NCBI RefSeq assembly: GCF_003597395.2
Contig: NC_133773.1
Coordinates: forward strand, 70,662,088 to 70,726,087
Length of the DNA stretch: 64,000 nt
Direction of reading: 5' to 3'
DNA from: Chelonoidis abingdonii
Taxonomy: Eukaryota; Chordata; Testudines; Testudinidae
The notes beneath the pieces were generated by a model. The model had not been told where the DNA came from and searched no databases. It saw only the letters and a list, made by a program, of their open reading frames with translations. Made by a program: the position numbers and the translations under genes. Shown one piece after another: positions 1 through 12,964 of this stretch. Position 1 is the first letter of the stretch; every line of letters begins with the position of its first letter.

Positions 1-98
1 GAAAGCTCACGCTCCAAAACGCCTGTTAGTCTATAAGGTGCCACAGGATTCTCTGCTGCTTTTACAGATCCAGACTAACACGGCTACCCCTCTGATAC
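1..98 (-). repeat. Interspersed repeat, turtle/crocodilian type, cut by window edge
   Basis: Contains CTTATAGACTAACAG-type sequence in reverse orientation and ends in ACTAACACGGCTACCCCTCT. It is the same family as 20766-20889, in the opposite orientation. I recognise it as a very common repeat of turtles and crocodilians but cannot name its class. Confidence 0.75.
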
Positions 99-105
99 AT
101 TGCGT

Positions 106-2100
106 TTACTATATATTACATCACAAGTTTTTCTCTGTCTATGCATTGTCATTGTACAACTTACTCTTATTTACATTCCCAACTTACCTTATCCATTGTT
201 ATCTTGTCCATTGTAAATGGTTCCCTTATTTTAGTTAGTACAGACATTGTGTTTCCAGCCTGCTGATCCATATTCCTCTCTAATTCTGTCTCACAAGAAA
301 TGAGGCCTCACCTATGTCTAATTACTCGTGTCAAGCCATGCCTACATGAACAATGTTAGCTAAGCAGACAAAAACACTCCTCTGACAGTATATTTGTGTC
401 TACACAGGAGGCGTTGCTGGCTAAGGGTGTGATTTTTTTTCAAACTCCTATGCAACTCAGCTATGCTGGCAAAACTTTGTTCTGTAGACTAAGCCTAAGA
501 AAGCATTCATTCAGGACATTTCCTATGTAAAGTCCATGAAAATACATTAGAAGATACATACAGCCATTGGTTTTCGTTGCACAGAATTTTGATCCATGTA
601 GAGATTAAAACATACATTTTTGTATCTAGTTATTATACTGTCACATTTATAACGAGCATTTCAAGAAAAAAATATGGACAAAGATACTGAGCAGTAATTT
701 ATTCAGTCATAAATTTGCTTGTTAATCATAAAGCATGAAAGATACTTGAACTAACTGGATGTGTTGATTATCAGCTCCATTGCCTTCAGCTGAAAAGAAC
801 TGTCAAATGTCATCAAGTGTGAGCCTCTTCTCTACTGCATCTTGGTTTTGCAACAACTATTACTTCTAATAACAGCATCACTATTCTATGCTGCTTGCAA
901 GATTTATGAAACTGAGACTGATTAAACTGTCACTGATGACATCAGCACATTGTCAGAAAGAGTCTGAAAATAATCTGTCAGTAGCTGATGCCTGAAGAAA
1001 TAAAATAAATGTTTAATCTTTAATAGCCAAGTGTATTCTGATGTTGTTTCTGAAGATATCTCAGAAAGGCCAATAGAGAATATTCAGTATGGAACTTGCC
1101 TTCATTTTTTGTTTGTTTGTATAGTAAAAACTATTTTCTGTCCAACTGTTTAAGTAATTTGCTAGTTATCATTCAGATAGCTCTATATTTTAGCTCTAGT
1201 GAGCTGAAATTTCATGCATGTTTCTGCTTCTGTCTTTTGTGGACTATGCTTTTAGAAGTGATTTTTAATCTTGAAGTGATAATATTAAGTATACAGAAAT
1301 GTGTACAAATACAATATCATGGTGATACTTTAATATAATACCAGTAATTAAAACAAAGATATATTAATCTTAATTCTTAGCCAATTATCATAATTAAGAT
1401 CAGCACAACATGGAGTCCTAAAATAAAAGGAGATCATGGTTTAATTGTTAGGCTGGTTAGTTGAGTAGCATATTTATTGGATTCAAACAAATTAATAAAT
1501 GGTAACCAGCTAGCAAAAATGCTGTATATATTTCTGGGTATCAAGGTTTGTAAATTTGTTCATCAGGAGAATAGCCCATATTTTGTTAAATAAGGAGAAA
1601 TTTTAGTGCTATTTAAATTAATGAGAGTTTTGCTATTGACTTCGTGGGACCAAGCTTTTACTCAGAGAATATGAGAGAAGGACTTAATATGCCATTACAG
1701 GCTTCCCCCACCCCCCCTGAAAACAAATTCCTAATATCTGCATGATTTGGGAGTTGCAACTAAGAGGCCACATTTCTGAGCTTTACAATTATTTAATATT
1801 GGAGGGTCTACTAGCTGTCAGATAACACTGCACTGTAGGCTATTTAAATAAAAGTTATGGACTTAGCCTTTCATCCAGTTGCCAAAGTGCTGTACGTTAT
1901 CTCAGTATCTTCCAAAGCGGCATCAGCAATATTTATTTGCTAACATGAGAGCCAAGAGAGCTATTTTAGATTATGCCTAGCTATACTAAGTTGCTAAACA
2001 ATATCTCAAGCTACTGGTACAGAAAACTGCTCATTTAGCCTCAGTGTATATTGCTATACTTGTTTAAATACAACACAAATTTTCTCTGCTAATCTCTAGT
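106..2100. other. Intronic sequence, nothing recognised
   Basis: AT-rich sequence with no coding pattern, no clear repeat family and only short homopolymer runs. Confidence 0.5.
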
Positions 2101-2103
2101 ACA

Positions 2104-2190
2104 TGCAGTGCTGTTGTAGCTGTGTTGGTACAGGATATTAGAGACACAAGGTGGCTGAGGTAATACAGTATCTTGCATGTGGATTAACTT
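2104..2190 (+). repeat. Short interspersed repeat with GTAGCTGTGTTGGT start
   Basis: Reads TGTTGTAGCTGTGTTGGTAC, then ATATTAGAGACACAAGGTGG and TGAGGTAATA. This matches a repeat common in turtles and crocodilians. Its terminal block resembles that of the repeats at 1-98 and 20766-20889 (GTAGCCATGTTAGT), so they may share an end. Confidence 0.6.
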
Positions 2191-2680
2191 AAATTGCTAC
2201 ACATGCAACAACAAAAGTATTTATACAATCCTAAAGCAAATCACACATAGTTTGCCTTCTTAAATTTTGAAATCAGTCACTAGTCACTAATTTATTTCAT
2301 TACATTTTTAAAATGACCTGGATGGTGTTAAGTGCTGTGAAAATAAATAATCATAGTGAATACTTGTATTTTAGAAAAAAAAAAGATTACTATAGTGTAA
2401 TTATTAAATTACAACAGCAGATCAGCTGGATACGTTGCTGGAAGCTGCAAATGTTTGACTGAATTAAAAACCAACTACTGTTTGTTTGTTTGTTTCATTT
2501 AACTTGTTTTCTGGTAGAACAGAGAATATAATCTAAAGTGTTTATACTTGATATTTCAGAAATAATTTTACAATTAACCTGGTTGTTTTCTATGGGATTT
2601 AAGAAATGAGATATTTTACTAAACACCTCCCCAGTGTAGCTACTGTAGAACAGGATGTGGAATACATTTCCAAAGGGCTA

Positions 2681-2752
2681 TTACCCTGATCTTGCAACAA
2701 TGAAATCAATGGAAGATTTGTCTTTCACTTCAACAGGGGCAGGACCAGGCCA
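2681..2752. repeat. Decayed palindromic MITE-like repeat (CCTGATC...GGACCAGG)
   Basis: Starts CCCTGATCTTGCAACAATGA and ends GGGGCAGGACCAGGCC, with internal AATGAAATCAATGG and CACTTCAACAGG. The ends and the inner halves are imperfect reverse complements. Similar units recur at 4014-4085, 13072-13142 and 40815-40872. Confidence 0.5.
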
Positions 2753-2921
2753 TTTAGAAATGGCCCTTTCCAAAAGCTAAGCAACAAGACTACAGCCAAC
2801 TTTAAGGTCAATAACACAACCACCCAGAGACTTGTTAAAACGTCAAAGAGAACCACACACATCACTTATTGATTCTTTTGGTAAGACAAGATTTGACAAA
2901 TGTTAAGACCAAAATACATTC

Positions 2922-3130
2922 ACAGAGTCATACATTTTAAGGCCAGAAAGGATCATTATGATCTTCTAGTCTGACCTTCTGTATAACATACATACAGAAT
3001 TTTATCAAGTAATAGCTCCAAGAAATGCATAACTTCTGTCTGAGCTAGAGCATTTTTTTAGGAAGACATCCAATCTTAATATTTCTATGACTTAAAAAAA
3101 CCACACACCTCCTCCAAGACACCTGTAGTG
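2922..3130 (-). mobile_element. CR1 LINE fragment, 3' end
   Basis: Reads ACAGAGTCATACATTTTAAG, then GCCAGAAAGGATCATTATGA and TCTTCTAGTCTGACC. This is the reverse complement of the 3' terminal part of turtle CR1 elements. Noncoding and diverged; the 3' terminus of the element is at the low-coordinate end. Confidence 0.75.
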
Positions 3131-3419
3131 TTTGTAACCCAATTGTTACACCGCTGCCCTTGAGCATGATGATGTGAAAATGAAATAGATTAGAAACTCA
3201 CTAAACCTCAAACTAACTAATCCGTTATGTTGTCCAAATTGAGAAAAATGCAAAAGAAGTTACACTACATAGTGAAAAAGAAATTAGATTTTAATTCCCC
3301 CCATATGTTAATAGAGGTTATATTTATTATGCCATACTATATCTAATCTGGGACCACCAACACTCAAAGATATTAATAAATATTATATTATATACAAGAC
3401 ATAATAGATACAGTGTATA

Positions 3420-3930
3420 GGAATGTATTACTACCTGTTGGGGAATTAGTGGGCACCCAGCTTATAAAGTGGACCATGACAGGGGACCTGGGAGGCAAAA
3501 GGGTTCTGGACTGAAACCAAAACCCAACACATGCAGTGGCCCCCCTAGAGTTAACCTACCTCTGCTCAACACATCCTAGAGAGAGTCTGAAGAGGAGAAC
3601 ACTATCACAGTGTATCCTAGAATGGAGACCAGATTCCAGCCCCTATCGGTTGAACCCAGTGAGGGCTCCACTTCTTCAGCCCTAAACCCCCATGGGGGAA
3701 GCATTTAAGCCCATTGCTGGCACATCTATGAGACCAATAAGATCAGCCTGAGATAATGAGTCTGCCCCTCCAGCATTCCTAGGCTACTCTGAAGAAAAAC
3801 AGACCTGTGAAGACATACCTAGTTGTTGGACAGTGGGGACATACAGGGGAAAGGAATCCCTGAACCATCCAGTACTAGAAGAGGAGAGCCTATGTCAGTA
3901 GTGAGGAACCCTCAAGGAAACCCACACCAT
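3420..3930. other. Unassigned moderately GC-rich block
   Basis: More GC-rich than its flanks, with phrases such as GGGGACCTGGGAGGC and AACCCCCATGGGGGAAGC. It could be an old LTR or other insertion, but I see no ends, target duplication or reading frame. Confidence 0.3.
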
Positions 3931-4013
3931 TCCTAGTGCAAGATGAAGTCCTCCCCGCCCCTGAAATGCCCACTCTCAACAGCAGAGAAGTTGTGATAAG
4001 CCATCAACTTTAT

Positions 4014-4085
4014 GGTCTTGATCCAAAATCCACTGAAGTCAATGGAAATACTCCAACTGACTTTAATACATTTCTGTAAGACCCT
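4014..4085. repeat. Decayed palindromic MITE-like repeat
   Basis: Contains CTTGATCCAAAATCCACTGA, AGTCAATGGAAATACTCCAA and CTGACTTTAATACA. It has the fold-back layout AAGTCAATGG...TGACTTTA seen in related units at 2681-2752 and 13072-13142. Confidence 0.45.
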
Positions 4086-4885
4086 GTATTTTCTTTTCAG
4101 CAGATGTAATCGGGGCTGTAGCAGAACTATAAATATAAATTGTTTACTTCTTTTCTTTTGCAAATGGACTAAAATACAGACTCTGACAAGCATGAGACTT
4201 GTTGCTCAAATTTCTCTAAGGCAGAAATGTTATTGAAAAAGCTGTCCCCTGTACTGCATCTTTGAAGCCTTGTTCCATTGTGTATTTCCATTACTTTATC
4301 TGCTTCAAAAGAAAAGAACACAGAGAATAATTATATTTTCTTTTTCTTTGCATTTTGTTAAAATTGTATGCTGCTTTTTTCCCTTGCCTTCAAAGTATAA
4401 CAACTTTTAGAAATAAAGTAACTGAATGAAACAGAATGATGAGTGACCTCTGGGATATCCTTTAAAATGCAATCCTCTTAAATTGTGCATGTAGAAATAC
4501 TACAGGGGATGATCAACTTCTTCAAATGTTGACCTTAAAAGAAAATCTGGAAAAATTCTGATTCCTTTGAGACATAGTAAACTGGATTATAAACCTGCTT
4601 AAAACTTTCATCATTTCCTAAATTTAGATAAGGAGATAATCCCGCTGAAAACACAAAACTGAACACAAATATTTTAATGACTTAGCCCCCTGAAAGCTGG
4701 GCTTACATTTATCTTTGTTTACACACTTTAAGCTACCCGTTATGAGCAGAGTACCACAAAGGTCTCAAGAACTTTATTGGGATTATTAATGGGGATGTTA
4801 TTAACAGAATAAACAAGGCAGATACTTTTTGACAAGATTCCTTATTCACTGTACATTAATGAAGAATTTTTCCTATATATATAGT

Positions 4886-5401
4886 AAAAAAAAAAATCTT
4901 CATTGATATATATGTTTTTTAAATAAAAAAAAAAATTCCCCTCTCACCCCTATGGGTGGTATGTGTCTTCCTCAACCTTCTGGTCCTCTACCAGAGCCGG
5001 GAGTTTGAAGGGCTCTGCGGCAGAATCTTACTGTCCACACTGCACTCTCTGGACAGAGAGCTTCTGATGTTGTGCGCTGAGGCTTTGAGCCACTGGATAG
5101 CGTAGTCGTTAAGATAGGCTCGCCCTTTGAAAACGGAGCCGCCCTTTGATCACAGTAGAGACGGCAAGCTTCAAAATCCACTCGTGTACCCAACTTTCGC
5201 AGTTAGGGTCCTGGCAAAAAACCCCCATAACGCTTCAGCTGCCTACCTCAAATATGAGAGTGACACGAACTAGGAGAGTCATGCCGGCTCGGACGTCGCC
5301 CGGATTAACAAGGTCCGCGCCAGATGTTGAGGAACCAGGACAATCTGACGATAAGTGGGCTACTGGAACAAACCATTCATGGACGAGACAAGAAATCCCA
5401 A
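4886..5401 (-). mobile_element. Compact CpG-rich retroelement with 12-bp target duplication
   Basis: Flanked by the perfect direct repeat TATATATATAGT at 4874-4885 and 5402-5413. The interior is rich in CpG (for example CCGGCTCGGACGTCGCCCGG near 5283), unlike the AT-rich flanks. The minus strand ends in a T/A-rich tail. Just before the tail a minus-strand reading (about 4975-5090) runs TTSEALCPESAV...CRRALQTPG, which resembles the C-terminal tail of a vertebrate LINE polyprotein (SAVLGTAKILRRTLKLPG-like, recalled from memory). This suggests a short nonautonomous element with an unrelated 5' body and a LINE 3' end, or an internally deleted LINE. The reading frame is not expected to work. Confidence 0.65.
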
Positions 5402-6149
5402 TATATATATAGTTTTTTTTCCCCATCAGAAAAATACATTAATACTAGCAAATTCCAATGCAAATCTGTTTTTCAAGAGCCACTCCATTTTAGGAGATAG
5501 TTGTTATGTGTTACAGTTGAATTCTTTTCATTTAGCAGTCAGCCAATTATAAAGGTGCTGCCATGCTAATGAGGCAGAACTTACAATTGGATATAACTGA
5601 GCAACTGTTGATGTTTTCCTGCAAGGTGGCTATAGCACTTGATCGAGCAGTATCAGCAGGAACAACAGTTAAAATGGATACCACAGCTAATTTCATGGAT
5701 CTTGGTGCCCACAGGGAAGAAGCTGGTATTTTTTGCACGTGGGCTTTAATGTTTTATTTAGTGGATTTATGGCAAGCTAGGGTAGTCTGTGGCTGGGATG
5801 TAAAATTTAGATATTATGGAAAAGAACAAAACTAATATTGTGTTCCAAGAAACACACAAATAGAACCACAGATGGCTAGTTACATGAAATAATTTACAAC
5901 CAAACCACAGACTATTTATCTAATTATTCTATTCATGTACATGTCCATAACACACACTATCACAGGAGGGGAAGCAGTGGAGGGGCAAAAGTACATTATC
6001 TGAAGTTAGTTTTTTCTTAGCAAAAGTAACAAAATGGCATCCAGGGTTCACCGGAAGGTTAGATCTTTCAATGTACCATTGGATAAACACTCGTCACAAA
6101 AGTAGCATCTAAAGTGCATCAAAAATGTCATCCACCCACTTCAGTGGAT

Positions 6150-7028
6150 GGGGAACTTGATGTGGCCAGTGGCAACGGAGGATGGTGAGGGAGGGAGGGA
6201 GACATTCGCTGATGGACACCAGGTAGCTCCTTTCCACCTTGGAGACACTCAACCCATTGGCCAGTTGGGAGGTAGAGCTGCTGATTGGCCAGCATTCCCC
6301 AACTCCCAGAATTTAAACTGGAGCATGGGCCACGTAGAGCCTCTTTCAACTCCATGCCAGCTGTGACCAGAGTACTCACTATTTCAGTAGCAGTCAGAAG
6401 GCAGAGGAGGAAAGCTAAGGATTCTGGAGCTCCTCCTCCTGGAGCAGAGTGGCTTCCCCAGTATGGAGCTCTCTGCTCTACCACAGGGGTCAGACCCCTG
6501 TCCCACAGCAAGGAGGATCTGCCCACTACCAGAGCTGGATTGCCTTCAGGAAGGAATTCCAAGTTGGCTTCCCCCTATCCTGCCCTTCCTGTGTGTGGCG
6601 AGACTAGCAGTGTGGTTGAAAGGATAAAATGACCAGTTCCCAGGGGCTAAAAAAGACCTGAAATTTTGCTGATAGGTTTTGGGCTCATGAGATAGTGAGA
6701 CACATTCTGGCTCATGAGCCTAGGTCCCCACTCTTCTGCAGTCTCTGTCCTCCTTAAGGGGACGGGAGATGTGGGGAGCAGTAGGACTCATAAGAGTGAG
6801 CTGAATCCTGAGGGGAAGGCTGAGGAGAGCCTACCACAAGTTAGAGGTTATACAGTTGGAGCCCTATAACGCCTGCACTGGAACCACTCCTGGTATAGCA
6901 GAATATGGGTGATGGGTGGGTAGAGCCCCTCACCTTTGTTTAAGTTTAATAAAAGTTTCAGCCTGCTGGTTAAAAAGCCATCCATGTGTGTCTCCTCATT
7001 TTGCCTCTGTGTCCAGGTCAATGTGACA
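6150..7028 (+). mobile_element. LTR-like block, boundaries uncertain
   Basis: A GC-richer island with a CCAAT-like GATTGGCCAGC, AATTTAAACTGG (TATA-like), and near its right end the polyadenylation signal AATAAA at 6948-6953, followed by GCCTGCTGGTT, CTCCTCATTTTGCC and CAGGTCAATGTGACA. This order (promoter-like, AATAAA, then a short tail ending in CA) is that of an LTR, and the tail is familiar from turtle LTRs. No target duplication or partner LTR was found. Confidence 0.45.
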
Positions 7029-7517
7029 TTAACTAAAATACAACAAACACACCCAGACTTCAAAAGAGTCTATAGCTTGATGACATGAAACGAATGATAT
7101 GAGTTAAATATACCTTGTTATCGCTATTAATTTCCAAAGTGGAGTAACTTGGATTAAGTCTAGCTTTAAAATAGGAATTTTAAATCAAGATGCATCTCCC
7201 ATTCTGTCCCACCTCAAGATCTATTTAATGACAAGTAGTACCAGGAAAAAAAAAAAGGTTAACTGGATTTGCTAATTCATAAAGCAAATATATTATTCCA
7301 TATGCTCCACAGACTGATATTTGACTCATTTTTTTTCTGTAGGGCTCCTAGGAGCAAACAAAATAAAACAAATAAAAAAAAACCCCTCATATCCCTCTTT
7401 TTTAAGAATAGCCACAAAATAGAAAGATTGGCAATTATGTTTTTGTGTAATAATCCAGCATGTAATTTGCTCATGAAGGAAATAAAAACGTGTAGAAGTG
7501 CTAATGTCAATAATCTG

Positions 7518-7774
7518 AGTCCTGGTCTACACTACAAATTGATGTTGGTATAACTATGTTGCTCATGGGTATGAATTCTCCTTAAGCACTGCATTTATGC
7601 CACCCAAACTCCTGGTGCTATGGAGACAGGAAGGACACAGCTACTGCCTCTCAGGGAGGTGGAGTATCTATGATGATGGAAGAAGTTCTCCTGTCAGCGT
7701 AGGAAGCATCTTTACTAAGCACTATAGTTGGTGCAACTACACCATTTGCAGCGCTGTAAGTGCAGACAAACCCC
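7518..7774. mobile_element. Short DNA transposon relic, GTCTACACT type
   Basis: The left end CCTGGTCTACACTAC and the right end GTGCAGACAAACCCC are imperfect inverted repeats. This terminal type is widespread in turtles and is shared in kind with 19334-20063, 36907-37197, 39491-39586 and 55758-56000. Confidence 0.6.
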
Positions 7775-7960
7775 GAATGCATATTTCCTCAAAGAGCTTA
7801 GGAAAGAAAGAAAGAGGCAGAGAAGATCCAAGCATATCTGAGCTACTTACCAGAAAAAATGAAAAAGCTGGTAAGATTGAGGCAGCATTAGCTTGAAAAA
7901 GATATTGTATTGTATACTGATATCTAGGAAGACCACCAGTGAGAAGGATGCATATGTATA

Positions 7961-7997
7961 TACACACACACACACACACACTCTCTCTCTCTCTCTC
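7961..7997. repeat. Compound microsatellite (CA)n(CT)n
   Basis: Twenty bases of CA units followed directly by about seventeen bases of CT units, preceded by ATATGTATATA. Confidence 0.97.
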
Positions 7998-8019
7998 AGG
8001 CCTTGACCGTGCAAACATT

Positions 8020-11000
8020 TATGAATGTGAACAGTTCCTTTGACTTAACTTATATGAATAAAGTTAAGCATATGTGCCCTTGTAAAACTGAGAGCTTCAA
8101 ACAAAAAAGGGAAATTTGGGGGAGGGTACTAGTGAAGTATACAAGGCCAACAACAATATTGCTTTTGTATATTCTTTGGCCCAAACCTTGAATAGTTTTA
8201 ATTAAATAAAAAATTGTTTGCACTGGTTTGGTCAGCAGTACACCTGTTTTTTCCACACTAGTGATACAGTAAATTAATACCTTTTTTTATTGCCCATGCT
8301 CATAAGCAGCTCTCTGGAATCAGAAGTGACATTTTGAACCTTGCATTTCACAGAACTCAATGGAATTTTGTAGAATTTGTTTTCAAGTACTTTAAGAGGC
8401 AGTTGGATAACCAAGCAAGCTGAGAGCCTTTTCCTTATGTGCTTTGGCACATATGGATAAAAATGGTTGATAAACCTTAGCTCAAGTGGAAAATTAGCTT
8501 TGAATATGGAGGTTTGCTTTATAACAAATAAACATTTTTACTTTTTACACCTTAACAAAAAATAACTACAAACAACTTAGATATGGGCAACATGTCCCTA
8601 GCAAATTCTTTTGTATGTGTTGAGTTGACTTAATTAGCTATCACTCTTTATTTGTGCTAATTTCAATGTAGTTATAATAATATTAGCAACAGCAAACAAA
8701 CCTTTTGCACTTATATAATCCCAGGAGCTCAAGGGGGTTTAAAAGAATTAATTAAGCCTTAGAAAATTCATCACTTTGCCAATCATTGAAACATAGCATG
8801 GCACCTATATAAAACAGACAACAGCAACACCATAGCGGAAGGCAGGAAATGAAGAGTATATTAAAACACAGTTAGGCAGAATTCTATATTGAAATTTGGC
8901 TACAAAAGAAGTGCCATGCAATCTTTAAATAGAAGAGAGTAAAACTGGTTTTACATCTGATCTGAAAGAAAGTCAGTAAAATGCAGTGCACTGGTCCATT
9001 ACCAACTCAGAACACTGCTAAACCACCACCACCACTTTCCGTAACACATAGATCTACTATTAGAGTACTGGTCTGACTCAGGCTGTCCTGCTTACAAAGA
9101 TCTGGCATTATCGTAGCACAAAATGACATGATTGTAATTCATGTAAATGACACAGTAACCTTTATGTTTCAAAAATGAGTCAGTGGAAGGAGGAGCAATT
9201 AACCTTGCTGAAAATAAAGACCCACCAGAAGCTATTCAACTTTGATAAACAAAAATGTTCATATTAAAAATAAATTACATACTGACAATATAAAATATAG
9301 TACAAGTAAAAATAATGTTGCAGCCATCTCAGGAATGGAAACTGAAACATGACAGTGTTTTGTTAGCTTATTTAAAATGTAACATGACTACAGGACAATA
9401 ATGCTGATTCAGATACTTACCCACAGAATCCATACCTCTGCTTATTTAGTCTCAATAGAACGACTGACACACATTTACAAAACCTATAATGAAACATAAG
9501 ACTGCCAAAGCCCCATTCATGTACATAATTAAGGCAATTATAACCATTATAATTGAATCCAACACCGTTGTAATGGTCTGAAACATATTTAAGCTTCCAG
9601 TTTTATAATCCACACATACTAAATTCTTAACTAAAGGAGGATCTTAGGACTTATCTAAACTAGTTTAGTATATGGAATCTTCATCTGGCCTTGCAGTGCC
9701 TAACAAGCTACCCTTTCACAACAGCTTAGTGGCCTGGGGATTCCACTTATGAAATTGCTTCACTGATTATCTAATACAATACCCTAGATTAACATTATTG
9801 ATATCAAACAATTACACAACATTAAAAAGCATTAACTATTTTCTTTCAACACAGAAATTTCTCTAATGTTCCCTCTTGCTCTGACAACACATATGCACAC
9901 ACTTGTATATGGATAAAATAATAAAAGAAAATTCATGTAGGAATAGAATTTTTTTCCTCCTCAAAGAAAAATTTAATCACGAGATCTTTTGCTGTGAAAC
10001 AAGAAAAATACATACACAAAATATATAGAACATCAGCAGGCTAACAGAACTTTCACAGTAAAATTCATATTGTCCTGTGCATGCATTTTCCTTTATAAAC
10101 AGCAAGTAAGCAATCTTTAGCTAGTAAGGAAGCAGCTTTACATTTTAATATCCTAAATAACACCCCAGATATCTTGAGCTTTTATGTAATCTGAATTAAA
10201 GAGAGTGACTGCATCTGACCTGAAAAGTCAGAATTTTCAAAGAAGTTGGTGAATGTTTTGGAAAACTATTCAGTTAGACAGTATATTGGAGTGGTCTTAT
10301 CAAAAGTATTTACATATTGTGGTGATCACACTGCCAATATAATAGATACTGTTATGCTGGAAGCTGGGTGGTTCCCAAGAGTAGGTCTTTGATTTATGGC
10401 CAGTCACAAATCTTGCTGAAGCTAACGGGTGTGATAGCTGCCTTCCATTCAGACTAAATGAGAGACAAGTTAAACGTCCCATTATTTAGTAATAGCTGAA
10501 ACAACAGAAGTCAACAACCAAATCTCAGATCAGCACGGCAAGACTGGAGTAGAAGCTAAGTTATATGGCCAGAGGGTTTTTTCCCCGAGGTCTGAACCCA
10601 TACCCACAGGCTGAGTATTGTTTGGTGGCGCTGTGTGTATTTGAGTGTCAGAAGAAGCCAGAGAAGAGAGCAGAAAGCCAATAAGAGAAGCAGAGGTAAC
10701 CTGGCCCTTAGAGAAAGCCGAGAGAGTGACTGTTTTTTGGGCAAAATGTTAGCTGGAAGGAGGTTTGGAACTGTGAGCAAAGAAACTGCCTCCTCTTGTT
10801 AAATTTCCTCTGTGTAGAGAGAAACAGGAATTAGTGTACCTTCTTTATAAATAGTCAGGATTCCATCATGATACCAAATTCTGTCATCAATTTCTCCTCC
10901 TAAGAGAAACAACTTGCAAGATCCGGAATATTGGCTAACCACTCAGACTAAAAAGGTGTAACAACATTTTAAGACTACAAAATTGATAAAAGGGGGAAAG

Positions 11001-12950
11001 AAACACATAGAATGTCGAAGAGCTTTGTAAAAAAATTTACATGCACAATATTCTCATTCTTTTAAAATTATTTCTTAATAAAAATGGCTTATGTTAGCTT
11101 TAACTCCCACAAATACTTACTGTGCATCCCACCGTCCCTATAAAATTCACTTGATCTTGTCAACATTACAAGAGTCTTCTTTCCACAAATTATTATTGAA
11201 CAAGTTTTGGAAAAACTGTTTTTTTCCCCACAAATATCTGATACAAATATCTTGTATTTCAACTTATTTTCCCCTCTCATATATATTACTATGGATATTA
11301 ATATTTGTTTCCCTATCCCATCATCCATCTACTTGAGTTCCCAATGTTAGTCATGTGCACAGTACAGGATTTACAGGAATTTTGCGTTTATTTCTACGTT
11401 TCAGAGGAGTAAAAAGTCAATTGTCATTGCTCAACACATGTTATCTGCTCTTTTATATCATTAATTTTCCCTCAGCCCCCGATATGGTATAACTAGAATG
11501 TAGCTAGAATGTTTCAGCTTCATTGTTTTATTTTATAGGAAAGATGGTTGTTTTCTACAAGACTGCCATTTCCTGTCCCTCACACTCAAGATCTCCCCCC
11601 GCCCCAAGAAGTGATGAAATCAGGAGATTTTCCATGATATATATTTTGTTGTCAATAGTTCATTTTTCAAAAAAAATGTTTTGATCAGCTCTAGTTCTCA
11701 GTAAGTCTTTCTTAATATGGTATATTTTTTAAATAATTAAAACATATGCCTGTCAGGTTCTATATAGGAGGTCTCAAATTTCAACCACATAAAGCCACAG
11801 TACCCATGCCTATATGCAGGTGAAAGGCAATGGAGGTGAGAATAGATTTTGAGAGGTGAAATCCGCTCATGGGCTGGACCTATGGTACAGAGCAGTGCTA
11901 CAATTTCCCAGTCCTCCAGTCTATGGCTATAACCCCTGTGCGTGAGTCTTGCACTATGTGTGTGGAGGTGGGGTGCTGTTTGATTATGTAAATATGGATC
12001 CCTTGGCTCACCTTCACTGATCAACTTTGTCTTAATCTGCAGTATGTCAGGCTAGTACAGAGACACTTTTCTTCACGTGCAAGGGCTGTGGAAGCCTCTC
12101 TATTAGAAGCCCTAACATGGAACTTAAGTAGTAGATTGGTCTTTTGCTAGAATTCTGCATCTAGGTGAATTTCACCCAAAGGATATCTGTGCAAAAACAA
12201 ATATCCTTACTTCTGTGATTTCCAAGATATGGTTCAGAGAGGCTATATTTTTATTCTGCTTAGAAATATAAATGAAATTCATACAGAAAACTTTTGAACA
12301 GTGGGGGAATAAAAAATAAAAAATGTCTCTATTAAAGTTTCCCCTATTCCACATACACTGAAGTAAATGTGTTGGCATGAATAGGAAATGACATTCTTAT
12401 ATAAATACAATAATAAAACCTTATTGTACTAGCAATTTCCCTTTATATCATATCGCATTCCTACTGCAACACTGGTAATCAGTTTAAGATTACAAGTGAA
12501 TATTACTGAGATTATTACTTCACTACTCTATAAAAATGAATGTTAATAATATAAAAATTACTAAAGCAATAAAATAATAATTTAACAATAGCAGTCTATA
12601 TTACAGAACTATCATGCAGAAAATGGACTATGAAGCAGTTATAAAACTGAGGGAGAAAGAAGAGATTCTTTGTCAATATTATGGTCCAATATCCAGGCAT
12701 AAGAATTTGAAATGAGGACACAAACAAAAACTGCCACAAAAGACCAACATTTTAAAAGTTCAAATGGTAAATGAGTGAATTAGTAAAGGCAAAAAATGTT
12801 TTGGTATATATGTGAAGGATGGAAATAGAAAAGTGAAGTTGAACTTATTTAAAATAAAATATTTTGCATAAATATTATACAAAGCAGAAACGTTAAAACA
12901 GACATTTACTGCTAAATTAATTTTAACTGGAAACAGAATTAGATTACTAA
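8020..12950. other. Intronic sequence, little recognised
   Basis: AT-rich sequence. A weak SINE-tail-like phrase (TTGCACTTATATAATCCCAG, near 8705) is the only repeat trace. The open frames seen here have no domain-like pattern. Confidence 0.5.
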
Positions 12951-12964
12951 TAATAAATAGCATT

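Noticed and set aside
3420..3930. Possible LTR
   Set aside because: GC-rich phrases only; no TG/CA ends, target duplication or polyadenylation signal in the right place.
6128..6562. 144-codon open frame on the minus strand
   Set aside because: No domain-like pattern, low-complexity proline/serine end, and it lies inside an LTR-like block; the frame follows from GC-rich composition.
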